A DNA stretch of 5,289 nucleotides, taken from the NCBI GenBank assembly GCA_003220195.1, contig QHRT01000277.1, forward strand, positions 1 to 5,289. The letters are read 5' to 3'. Shown here piece after piece: positions 1 to 5,289 of this stretch. The position numbers and the translations under genes were made by a program. Source of the DNA: Candidatus Rokuibacteriota bacterium (GTDB taxonomy: Bacteria > Methylomirabilota > Methylomirabilia > Rokubacteriales > CSP1-6). The notes beneath the pieces were generated by a model. It was not told the DNA's origin, did not search any database, and saw only the letters and a list, made by a program, of their open reading frames with translations. How positions within the stretch are numbered: position 1 is the first letter of the stretch; each line of letters starts with the position of its first letter.

Positions 1-93
1 TCGACTTGGTCACGGCTGGCGCATCGGTCCGTTTGAACTCGAATCCACGCCGGTCGCCCTTGTGCGACGAGCGACCGAACACCGAGAAGCGCT

Positions 94-132
94 ACCATGA
101 AATCCTAGCGTGGGAGGCTAGGATTTCATGGT
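94..132. terminator. 16-bp perfect inverted repeat after the DUF35 gene; possible bidirectional terminator
   Basis: Bases 94-109 are the exact reverse complement of bases 117-132, around a 7-base loop (110-116). The repeat lies 21 bases beyond the stop codon of the minus-strand DUF35 gene. The stem is only moderately GC-rich, and neither strand has a run of T after it, so it is not a textbook intrinsic terminator. Its position at a gene end favours a transcript-end or mRNA-stabilising hairpin, possibly serving both directions. A large operator or a dispersed palindromic repeat is also possible. The remaining bases 1-93 hold no gene I can support. Confidence 0.45.
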
Positions 133-152
133 GGTCGGGTTGTGAGATCCGC

Positions 153-659
153 TCAGCCCGGCAGCTGCCAGACACGCCCCTCCGGCGTTTCGTCCGTCAG
201 CTCGAACTGCGGCAGCGCGATGTGGTCGGCCAGATCGTGGAACGTCACGCGCACGCGCTTGCCGATCGCCACGTTCTTCTCGTCCTCGGCGCTGCCGTCC
301 GATTTGACGAGATTGGCGATGATCCGGAGCGATTCGTCCGGCGTCGGCCGGCCCCGCTGCTCGTCCAGCTCGACCAGCACGACGGGGTAGGGCGTCCAGT
401 CCTTGAACCCGGGCTGGATCGAATGCATGACGATCTCGTACGAGTGGATCGTGCCGCGGCCGCTCACTTCCTGCCATTTCCATCCGAGATCGGTGCACCA
501 CGGGCAGGCCTGCGTCGGCGGATAGCGCATGAGCCCGCACGCGGTGCACGCGCGCATCATCAGGCGATGCTGCCGCGCGTGCTGGAAGTATTCCTTGAAC
601 TCGGAGTCGTTGTCCGGGATGAGCAGGGCCATCCCGCGGTACTGGACGGGCTGCGGCAT
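153..659 (-). CDS. Zn-ribbon/OB-fold DUF35 protein, partner of the adjacent thiolase-like protein
   Basis: This is a 168-residue protein of the DUF35 (rubredoxin-like zinc ribbon plus acyl-CoA-associated OB fold) family. The zinc ribbon is visible as C38-x2-C41 and C52-x2-C55, with the family's YPP motif between the pairs. The OB fold follows at about residues 60-145, with the typical GRGTIHSY (67-74) and YPVVLVEL (91-98) strands. Length is normal for a stand-alone family member. Such proteins bind thiolase-superfamily partners and help form the acyl-CoA site; known examples are the DUF35 domain of ChsH2 with Ltp2, and the archaeal thiolase/HMG-CoA synthase complex. The gene lies 150 bp downstream of a thiolase-like gene on the same strand. 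I chose the ATG at 659 because GGAG lies 10 bases upstream. The longer reading from 746 would translate through strong hairpins, and Met10 (632) is a weaker alternative. It is probably cytoplasmic and not catalytic alone. Confidence 0.9.
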   Translation of the reverse strand: MPQPVQYRGMALLIPDNDSEFKEYFQHARQHRLMMRACTACGLMRYPPTQACPWCTDLGWKWQEVSGRGTIHSYEIVMHSIQPGFKDWTPYPVVLVELDEQRGRPTPDESLRIIANLVKSDGSAEDEKNVAIGKRVRVTFHDLADHIALPQFELTDETPEGRVWQLPG

Positions 660-702
660 TTCTCTAGATCTCCATTTCGCTCGCCTCGCGACTGTCCGCC
701 AT

Positions 703-744
703 GGGGGCCCCGACGGGCGCGCGGACGCGCCCGTAATGGCCCCC
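703..744 (-). promoter_or_regulatory. Long stem-loop in the thiolase-DUF35 intergenic gap
   Basis: An inner 9-bp perfect stem (713-721 with 726-734, 4-base loop) is extended across a 3x3 internal loop by a 7-bp perfect outer stem (703-709 with 738-744). The pairing is almost all G-C. It sits 44 bases before the DUF35 start and beyond the thiolase stop codon. No T-run follows in the minus-strand direction, so RNA processing, stabilisation or attenuation is as plausible as termination. Function is inferred from structure only. Confidence 0.5.
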
Positions 745-759
745 AAGCCCCCATCGCTC

Positions 760-788
760 GGAGCGCCCCGGCAAAGCCGTGGCGCTCC
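760..788 (-). promoter_or_regulatory. Stem-loop just after the thiolase-like gene
   Basis: On the minus strand GGAGCGCC (788-781) pairs with GGCGCTCC (767-760). A second 4-bp CGGC/GCCG stem closes a 3-base TTT loop inside it, separated by a single A/G mismatch. The hairpin starts 21 bases past the thiolase stop codon. It is terminator-like in shape, but no T-tract follows. A second hairpin (703-744) comes next, and together they could lower or separate DUF35 expression from thiolase expression. Confidence 0.5.
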
Positions 789-809
789 TCGGGCGTCGCT
801 CGGCTCGCA

Positions 810-2036
810 CTACTTGCGCATAATGAGGGCGCTGCCGGTCGCGGGCATCGCCCAGCCGAGATTCATCGTGATCCCCACGTCCTTCACCTGACGGCAGCGC
901 CCCGGCGAGTAGTCGTGCGTGTGCACGCCTTCCGCCGCGCGCGGGCAATAGTCGTCGACCGTGCCGCGCAGCTGGCGCACGTTCTCGATGACCATCGACA
1001 TGCCGTGCGTGTAGCCCTCGCACAGATGGCCGCCGGACGTGTTGTTCGGCCTTGTGCCGCCGAGCTCGATGATGCCGCTCGAGACGTACTGGCCGCCCTC
1101 GCCCTTCTTGCAGAACCCGTACTCCTCGAGCTGGAGCATCGTCGTGAACGTGAACGCGTCGTACGAGCCCGTGACGTGAACGTCCTCGGGCGCGATGCCC
1201 GCCTGGCGGAACACGATGTCCTTCGCGTAGTACCCGGCCACGCGGCTGATCGGCCCGTGCGCCCAGTGGAAGTCGGTGCGCGGCTTGGACACGCGTCCGG
1301 CCACGCCCATGACGTAGACGGGCTTCTGCCGCAGGTCGCGCGCGCGCTCCGCGGACGTGACGATCACGCACGTCGCGTTGTCGCTCTCGAGACAGCAGTC
1401 GAGCAGATGGAGCGGCTTGACGATCCACCGCGAATTCACGACGTCCTGAACGGTGACGCGCTGCTTGAGCAAGGCCTTGGGATTCTGCGACGCGTGCTTC
1501 GAGTGCGCGACCTTCACGTGCGCGACCTGCTCGGACGTCGTGCCGTAGTCGTACATGTGTCGCATGAACGTCGGCGCGAAGTTCTGGCCCGCGCTCGTCA
1601 TGCCGAACGGCCGTTGCACGAGATCGAGGCCTCGGACCGGCGCCGCTGACCGGACGCCCGTCCCGCCGATGCGCACCTCGGAGTACCCGTTCATCGATCG
1701 GAAGATCGCGACCGTGTTGCACATGCCGGCCTCGATCGCGCCCATGGCGAGACCGATCAACGCTTCGGTCGAGGACCCGCCGCCGATCACGTCCATGTAG
1801 AAGTTGAGCCGGATGCCGAGGTCGGGCGCGACCCAATTGCCCGGTGTCGAGTCCATGTTCTGGTAGCTCATCATCCCGTCGATCTCGGAAGCCTTGAGAC
1901 CGGCGTCGACCATCGCCTTGCGCACCGCCTCGACCGCCATGGCGCGCGTCGTGCGGCCGGACGCCTTCGAATACTCGGTCTCGCCGACGCCGGCGATGCA
2001 GTATCTGTCCTTCAACCCGCGACTCTGGACGACCAT
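810..2036 (-). CDS. Thiolase-superfamily protein without thiolase catalytic residues; Ltp2-like acyl-CoA aldolase candidate
   Basis: This 408-residue protein has the thiolase/SCP2 lipid-transfer fold. The family core is seen at GVGETEYSK (16-24), VIGGGSSTEALIG (83-95), LLDCCLESDNA (211-221) and the glycine-rich C-terminal ATGSA (399-403). Aligned by eye, the nucleophilic Cys position is Gly87. The usual NEAF motif reads YDAF (Y292), and the usual GHP motif reads GYTHG (Y342). Ltp2, the steroid side-chain aldolase that works with a DUF35 partner, uses two tyrosines that I recall as Tyr294 and Tyr344, with the same 50-residue spacing. The neighbouring DUF35 gene supports this comparison. I infer a retro-aldolase or related carbon-carbon lyase on a CoA thioester; the substrate is unknown and need not be a steroid. 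Databases would probably name it acetyl-CoA acetyltransferase or lipid-transfer protein. The ATG at 2036 is preceded by AGGAGGA (2047-2053 on the complement) with a 10-base spacer. Confidence 0.9.
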   Translation of the reverse strand: MVVQSRGLKDRYCIAGVGETEYSKASGRTTRAMAVEAVRKAMVDAGLKASEIDGMMSYQNMDSTPGNWVAPDLGIRLNFYMDVIGGGSSTEALIGLAMGAIEAGMCNTVAIFRSMNGYSEVRIGGTGVRSAAPVRGLDLVQRPFGMTSAGQNFAPTFMRHMYDYGTTSEQVAHVKVAHSKHASQNPKALLKQRVTVQDVVNSRWIVKPLHLLDCCLESDNATCVIVTSAERARDLRQKPVYVMGVAGRVSKPRTDFHWAHGPISRVAGYYAKDIVFRQAGIAPEDVHVTGSYDAFTFTTMLQLEEYGFCKKGEGGQYVSSGIIELGGTRPNNTSGGHLCEGYTHGMSMVIENVRQLRGTVDDYCPRAAEGVHTHDYSPGRCRQVKDVGITMNLGWAMPATGSALIMRK

Positions 2037-2083
2037 CGGCGCGAAGTCCTCCTCTTCTCAGGTCAGTGACGTTCGGACGGGTG

Positions 2084-2113
2084 ATCCTACCACTTCGGGG
2101 CGCGGCACTTCGG
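2084..2113 (-). promoter_or_regulatory. Possible promoter of the thiolase-like gene with an 8-bp direct repeat
   Basis: The 97-bp gap upstream of the thiolase-like gene reads TAGGAT on the minus strand (2089-2084), a 4-of-6 match to a sigma-70 -10 box. The octamer CCGAAGTG occurs twice just upstream (2098-2091 and 2113-2106), with starts 15 bp apart. The second copy falls where a -35 box would be, and no good -35 hexamer is present. An activator-dependent promoter would fit this arrangement, but the elements are short and could be chance. Confidence 0.25.
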
Positions 2114-2133
2114 TGGGACGGTTGCGCGGGCGA

Positions 2134-2742
2134 CTACAGCTTCGTGTCCATGCTCCGCCAGAGATACCAGGACGCCACCGAGCAGTACGGGCGCCAGGTG
2201 CGCGCCAGCTTTTCCATGTTGCGGGGCGTCGGCAGCGTTCTTTTCCTGTAGAGCTTCTTGATGGCTGCGCGCACGCCGTAGTCGCCGATCGGCAGCACGT
2301 CGGGGCGGCGGAGCGCGAAGATCAGGAACATGTGCACGGTCCACTCGCCGACGCCCTTGACCTGCGTGAGCGCCGCGATGACCTGGTCGTCGGGCAGTCC
2401 CGGCAAGGCGGTGAAGTCGAGCTTGTCCGTGGAGACGTGCCGCGCCAGCTCACGGACATAGGTGGCCTTGGCCTGCGACAACCCGACGCGGCGCAACGAC
2501 GGCATGCGCAGCCTGAGGAGCTTGTCCGGCGTGAGAGGCTCGCCGCCCGCGGCGTCGACCAGGCGCTGCCAGATCGTGCGCGCCGCGGTGCCATTGAGCT
2601 GCTGGAACACGATCGCGCGCGCCAGCGTCTCGAACGTGGGCTCGCGGTAGGTCATCTGAAAAGCGCCGACGGCGCCGATCACCGCAGCGAGCACGGGGTC
2701 GCCGCGCTTCAGATGATCGAGCGCCGCCGCATGGTCCGTCAT
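2134..2742 (-). CDS. DNA-3-methyladenine glycosylase II-like protein (HhH-GPD superfamily)
   Basis: This 202-residue base-excision-repair glycosylase would remove alkylated purines such as 3-methyladenine from DNA. The segment FQQLNGTAA (46-54) matches the conserved QQ helix of AlkA-like enzymes. The helix-hairpin-helix lies at about 119-142 with its KGVGEWT hairpin (129-135). The catalytic Asp is D154 in PIGDYGVR. A C-terminal RPYCSVASWYLWR segment (184-196) matches the family ending. There is no Cys4 iron-sulfur cluster motif, which argues against a MutY or Nth type. Length matches compact bacterial AlkA-like proteins that lack the N-terminal TBP-like domain. The ATG at 2742 places the usual start just before the DPVL segment. 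The in-frame ATG at 2850 would overlap the divergent lyase gene, so I reject it. The upstream ribosome site is weak. It is co-oriented with the thiolase-like gene, 97 bp upstream of it, but a functional link is unlikely. Confidence 0.9.
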   Translation of the reverse strand: MTDHAAALDHLKRGDPVLAAVIGAVGAFQMTYREPTFETLARAIVFQQLNGTAARTIWQRLVDAAGGEPLTPDKLLRLRMPSLRRVGLSQAKATYVRELARHVSTDKLDFTALPGLPDDQVIAALTQVKGVGEWTVHMFLIFALRRPDVLPIGDYGVRAAIKKLYRKRTLPTPRNMEKLARTWRPYCSVASWYLWRSMDTKL

Positions 2743-2788
2743 CGTGCGTCGAGTATGAGGCCTCTCGCGCGAAGATGTCAGAAATCCC

Positions 2789-2818
2789 TTGACACGCCCG
2801 TCGTCCGCGCTGTATCGC
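2789..2818 (+). promoter_or_regulatory. Possible promoter in the glycosylase-lyase divergent region
   Basis: A perfect TTGACA -35 hexamer lies at 2789-2794 in the 83-bp divergent gap. The best -10 candidates at 16-18 bp spacing are poor (TGTATC at 2811, TATCGC at 2813). Transcription from them would start only a few bases before the lyase ATG at 2826, giving an almost leaderless mRNA. A GGGGA at 2819-2823 is close to the ATG for a ribosome site. Either the true -10 differs or the TTGACA match is fortuitous. Confidence 0.3.
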
Positions 2819-2825
2819 GGGGACC

Positions 2826-3857
2826 ATGACGACACTCTCCGACGAAACACGCGCGACGTTCGCCGACATCCGCGCGCGCATCGCGACGATCCCGCGGGTG
2901 AGCCTGGCGCTGACGCCGACGCCCCTCCACGAGGCGCCCCAGCTCGCGCGGCGACTCGGCGGGCCGCGCATCTTCGTGAAGCGCGACGACCTGACCGGGG
3001 TGGCCCTCGGCGGCAACAAGACGCGGAATCTGGAATTTCGGCTCGCGCACGCGCTCCGGGACAAGCCGGACGTCGTCATCGTCGGGCTCGATCTCCAGTC
3101 GAACTCGGCACGGCAGACCATCGGCTGCTGCAACAAGCTCGGGCTCTCCACGATCCTGGTGCTCGAGGGCAAGATCCCGAACGAAATCCAGGGCAATCTC
3201 CTGGTCGACTACCTCCTCGGCGCCGACGTGCGATTCGCCGGCGACCGCGACGAGCAACGCCGGATGCTGGACGACGCCGCGTCCGAAGTGCGCGCGCAGG
3301 GTCTGGTCCCGCACATCCTGAACGACAACCCGATGTTCGACGTCGCCTCCGCGATCGCCTACATCGAATGCACGATGGAATGTCTCGAGCAGCTGGCGAC
3401 GGTCGGCGCGACGCCGCGCACGCTGTACATGTCGTCGAGCGGCAAGGGGCAGGCCGGCCTCGTGCTCGCGAAACGACTCTTCGACGCGTCGTTCGAGGTC
3501 CGCTGCGTCACCGCGACGCGCGAGCACAGCGTTCCCGCGCGGACCGCCGAGATCGCCAATCGCACCGCCGCGCGGCTCGGGCTCGAGCTGCGGATCTCAC
3601 CCGACGAGGTCGTCAATTTCGAGGGCTACGTCGGCCAGGATTACGGCATCCCGAATGCGGCGGGCAACGAGGCGGTGAAGCTGTTCGCCGAGACGGAAGG
3701 CCTGATCCTCGATCCCGTGTACACGGGAAAGTGCGCCGCCGCCATGATCGATCACATCCGCCGCGGCGAGTTCGACCGGCAGGATGTGGTGCTCTTCATT
3801 CACACCGGAGGCGTGCCGGCGATCTTCACGCATCATCACCTGTGGGGCCGACCATGA
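2826..3857 (+). CDS. PLP-dependent D-cysteine desulfhydrase/ACC deaminase family lyase
   Basis: This 343-residue fold-type II PLP enzyme has the usual length of the D-cysteine desulfhydrase/ACC deaminase family. The PLP lysine is K65 in GGNKTRNLE. QSNSARQT (91-98) is the substrate-carboxylate loop, LDPVYTGK (295-302) holds the conserved Tyr299, and HTGGVPAIF (326-334) is the C-terminal loop. ACC deaminases carry Glu and Leu at two diagnostic sites (E295 and L322, as I recall). Here the matching positions, also 27 residues apart, are T300 and T327, which points to a D-cysteine desulfhydrase-like beta-elimination and away from ACC ring opening. Other possible substrates include L-cysteate, D-serine or beta-chloroalanine-like compounds. 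The phosphate loop is unusual: SSSGKGQAGL (203-212), where relatives read SGGTxAG or TGSTQAG. The stop overlaps the next gene's start as ATGA, implying co-translation with a transport protein. It is likely cytoplasmic. The ATG at 2826 has GGGGA just upstream. Confidence 0.9.
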   Translation: MTTLSDETRATFADIRARIATIPRVSLALTPTPLHEAPQLARRLGGPRIFVKRDDLTGVALGGNKTRNLEFRLAHALRDKPDVVIVGLDLQSNSARQTIGCCNKLGLSTILVLEGKIPNEIQGNLLVDYLLGADVRFAGDRDEQRRMLDDAASEVRAQGLVPHILNDNPMFDVASAIAYIECTMECLEQLATVGATPRTLYMSSSGKGQAGLVLAKRLFDASFEVRCVTATREHSVPARTAEIANRTAARLGLELRISPDEVVNFEGYVGQDYGIPNAAGNEAVKLFAETEGLILDPVYTGKCAAAMIDHIRRGEFDRQDVVLFIHTGGVPAIFTHHHLWGRP

Positions 3858-5289
3858 TGCGCATCGTCGCGATCGTTCTCGTGGTCCTGGCGGCGATGGC
3901 GCCGGCGAGCTGGGCCGGTCGCGCCGAGAACACGCTCGTGTACGGGCACAGCGTCCCGATCACGAGCCTCGGACCGGAGTACGGCGCGTTCCAGAAATAT
4001 CCCGCGGGCTACGAAGCCGGCTTCGTGCTCTACGATCGCCTGGTGACGTTCGACGCGGACCTCAAGCTCCACCCGCAGCTCGCGGAGCGCTGGGAGGTCG
4101 CGGCGGACGGCAAGTCCGCCACCTTCCATCTCCGGCGCAACGTGACCTTCCATGACGGCTCGCCGTTCAATGCCGCCGCGGTCAAGTTCAACATCGAGCG
4201 CATGCTCGATCCCAAGCGGAACACGACCAACCAGCCGATCTGGTCGCCGATCGCGGGCGCCGACGTCGTCGACAACCTGACCGTGCGGATCACCACGAAG
4301 GAGCCGTACGCGCTGCTCCTGAACACGCTCGCGCACGGCTCGGGCGCGATGGTGAGTCCGGCGGCGATCGCGAAGAATGGCGACGACAGCATGACGCAGC
4401 GGCCGGTCGGCGCCGGCCCGTACATGCTCGAGACATTCACGCCGGGTCAGGAGCTCGTGCTCAAGGCGTTCCCGAATTACTGGGGGAGCAAGCCGAAGCT
4501 CGACAAGATCGTGTTCAAGTACATTCCCGAACCGGCGACGCGCATCGCGGCGCTCAAGACCGGCAGCGTCGACCTGATCGACGCCGTGCCTCCGCACCTG
4601 GTGCAGAGTCTGAAGCAGGTGAGCGGGCTCGAGGTGCTGGCGAAGCCCGGGCTGCGGCCGATGGGCCTCGCCATCTTGACGACGCGCGAGCCGTACACCG
4701 ACGTGCGCGTGCGTCGCGCGCTCAATCACGCGACCCCCGTCTCGACGATCGCGGAGAAAGTCTTCTTCGGGTACGCGCGCGCGTCGGATTCGCCGCTGGC
4801 GTCCAACACCGCCGGACACAAGACGGTGGGCAGCTACGCGTACGATCCGAAGCGCGCCGAGCAGCTCCTGAAAGACGCAGGATTCGCCCGCGGCGCCGAC
4901 GGCGTGCTGGCGCGCGGCGGCAAGCCGTTCACGATGAAGCTTCTGACGAGCGACGGGCTCTTGCCCGGTGATCTGCGCACGGCCGAAATCGCGGCGCGAT
5001 CCTTCGAGCAGCTCGGGATTCCGCGTGCCTCAGGCCGACATCCAGTGGGACCTCGCCGTCTTCGGCTTCAATCCCTCGAACGGCGCGGGCTCGTATCACG
5101 TCGACGCGATGTTCCACTCGAACCCGAACGACGCGGACAAGCCCGCGGCGTGGAACATCGTCCGCTACCGGAACGCCGAGGTCGACCGGCTCATCGGCGA
5201 CGCGAAGGTGGCGGTCGATCCGGAAAAGTACCGTGCGCTGCTCGGCCGGGCCCAGGACCTCGTATGGAACGACGCGCCCTACGTCTGGC
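3854..5289 (+). CDS. ABC transporter substrate-binding protein, family 5 (peptide/opine type); frame-disrupted and cut by the window edge
   Basis: This is a periplasmic or lipid-anchored solute-binding protein of the SBP_bac_5 (DppA/OppA-like) family. Residues 1-21 look like a Sec signal peptide (basic R3, hydrophobic 4-16, SWA before a probable cut at 21/22). There is no lipobox Cys. Typical family blocks follow: YDRLVTFD (60-67), LAERWEVAADGKSATFHLR (76-94), FHDGSPF (99-105), and a GAGPY-F-PGQELVLKAFPNYWG block at about 188-212. The frame matches the family up to LGI (residue 389, base 5020). From about 5025 the homology continues one frame over (DIQWDLAVFGFNPSN, then NAEVDRLI and WNDAPYVW to the edge). 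The original frame stays open to 5289 but encodes arginine-rich non-family sequence. About 20 family residues also seem missing at the junction. The start ATG overlaps the lyase stop, with GGGG at 3844-3847 as ribosome site. It probably delivers substrate for, or related to, the lyase; permease genes would lie outside the window. Confidence 0.85.
   Translation, partial: MMRIVAIVLVVLAAMAPASWAGRAENTLVYGHSVPITSLGPEYGAFQKYPAGYEAGFVLYDRLVTFDADLKLHPQLAERWEVAADGKSATFHLRRNVTFHDGSPFNAAAVKFNIERMLDPKRNTTNQPIWSPIAGADVVDNLTVRITTKEPYALLLNTLAHGSGAMVSPAAIAKNGDDSMTQRPVGAGPYMLETFTPGQELVLKAFPNYWGSKPKLDKIVFKYIPEPATRIAALKTGSVDLIDAVPPHLVQSLKQVSGLEVLAKPGLRPMGLAILTTREPYTDVRVRRALNHATPVSTIAEKVFFGYARASDSPLASNTAGHKTVGSYAYDPKRAEQLLKDAGFARGADGVLARGGKPFTMKLLTSDGLLPGDLRTAEIAARSFEQLGIPRASGRHPVGPRRLRLQSLERRGLVSRRRDVPLEPERRGQARGVEHRPLPERRGRPAHRRREGGGRSGKVPCAARPGPGPRMERRALRL
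5019..5036 (+). other. Frameshift/deletion junction in the substrate-binding protein gene
   Basis: Upstream codons start at positions 2 modulo 3 (ending ...EQLGI at 5020). Downstream homologous codons start at positions 0 modulo 3 (ADIQWDL from 5034). Family members normally have roughly 25-30 residues between the LGI strand and the WDLAVFGF strand, but here there are only about nine. Loss of a 3n+2-base segment, about 50-65 bp, explains both the frame change and the short spacing better than a single-base error. It may be a genuine pseudogene lesion or an assembly collapse. Confidence 0.7.

Noticed and set aside
21..70. A tRNA T-arm-like string (ACTCGAATCC)
   Set aside because: The flanking bases do not form a 5-bp T stem, and no acceptor, anticodon or D arm can be paired around it.
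2..100. A possible plus-strand gene end, with a protein-like tail reading GHGWRIGPFELESTPVALV and a stop codon inside the 94-132 palindrome
   Set aside because: It would make an attractive convergent gene pair, but I recognise no family. Its third codon positions are only about half G/C, unlike the other genes here, and the first codon position is the GC-rich one. It is too short to support.
6..1649. A 547-codon plus-strand open frame
   Set aside because: It is antisense to the DUF35 and thiolase-like genes, its translation is Arg/His/Ala-rich with no family motif, and long open antisense frames are expected at this G+C content.
664..1836. A 390-codon minus-strand frame overlapping the thiolase-like gene
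   Set aside because: It is a same-strand out-of-frame shadow of the thiolase-like gene. Its Arg/Gly-rich translation has no recognisable motif, whereas the 810-2036 frame gives a full thiolase-fold protein.
3836..4819. A 327-codon minus-strand open frame
   Set aside because: It lies antisense to the binding-protein gene, which has a signal peptide and clear family motifs. The minus-strand translation is low-complexity and Arg-rich.
5018..5036. Programmed ribosomal frameshifting as the explanation for the frame change in the binding protein
   Set aside because: There is no slippery heptamer or clear stimulatory stem, the family is not known for recoding, and the missing residues point to a deletion or assembly collapse.

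Overview
The window comes from a high-GC bacterial chromosome, roughly two thirds G+C by eye, with strong G/C preference at third codon positions. I see no phage, plasmid, transposon, CRISPR or RNA-gene signal. The gene content fits a metabolically versatile soil or sediment bacterium such as a proteobacterium or a Rokubacteria-like lineage: a thiolase-fold/DUF35 acyl-CoA pair, an AlkA-type DNA glycosylase, a PLP lyase of the D-cysteine desulfhydrase family and a family-5 solute-binding protein. The taxonomic guess is weak.

Minus-strand block (153-2742), in order of transcription: a DNA-3-methyladenine glycosylase-like HhH-GPD protein (2134-2742), a thiolase-superfamily protein (810-2036) and a zinc-ribbon/OB-fold DUF35 protein (153-659). 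The last two form the known thiolase-like plus DUF35 partnership. The thiolase-like protein lacks the nucleophilic Cys and the GHP histidine. It carries two tyrosines 50 residues apart (Y292, Y342), in the arrangement I recall for the steroid side-chain aldolase Ltp2. A retro-aldolase or other carbon-carbon lyase acting on an acyl-CoA is therefore more likely than a classical thiolase. The two genes are separated by 150 bp holding two strong stem-loops. A 16-bp perfect inverted repeat follows the DUF35 gene.

Plus-strand block (2826 to the right edge), divergent from the glycosylase: a PLP-dependent D-cysteine desulfhydrase/ACC deaminase family protein (2826-3857), overlapping by ATGA the start of an ABC transporter substrate-binding protein (3854 onward). 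The binding protein runs off the window and has a break near 5019-5034. There the homologous reading frame shifts and about 20 family residues appear to be missing, so the gene is either disrupted or misassembled.

The likely logic is two separate catabolic modules: CoA-thioester side-chain cleavage on the minus strand, and uptake plus PLP-dependent cleavage of a small amino acid or peptide-derived substrate on the plus strand. The glycosylase is probably a housekeeping repair gene lying between them. I did not find a clearly new multi-gene system. The most interesting points are the repurposed thiolase active site, the altered PLP phosphate loop of the lyase, and the broken binding protein.
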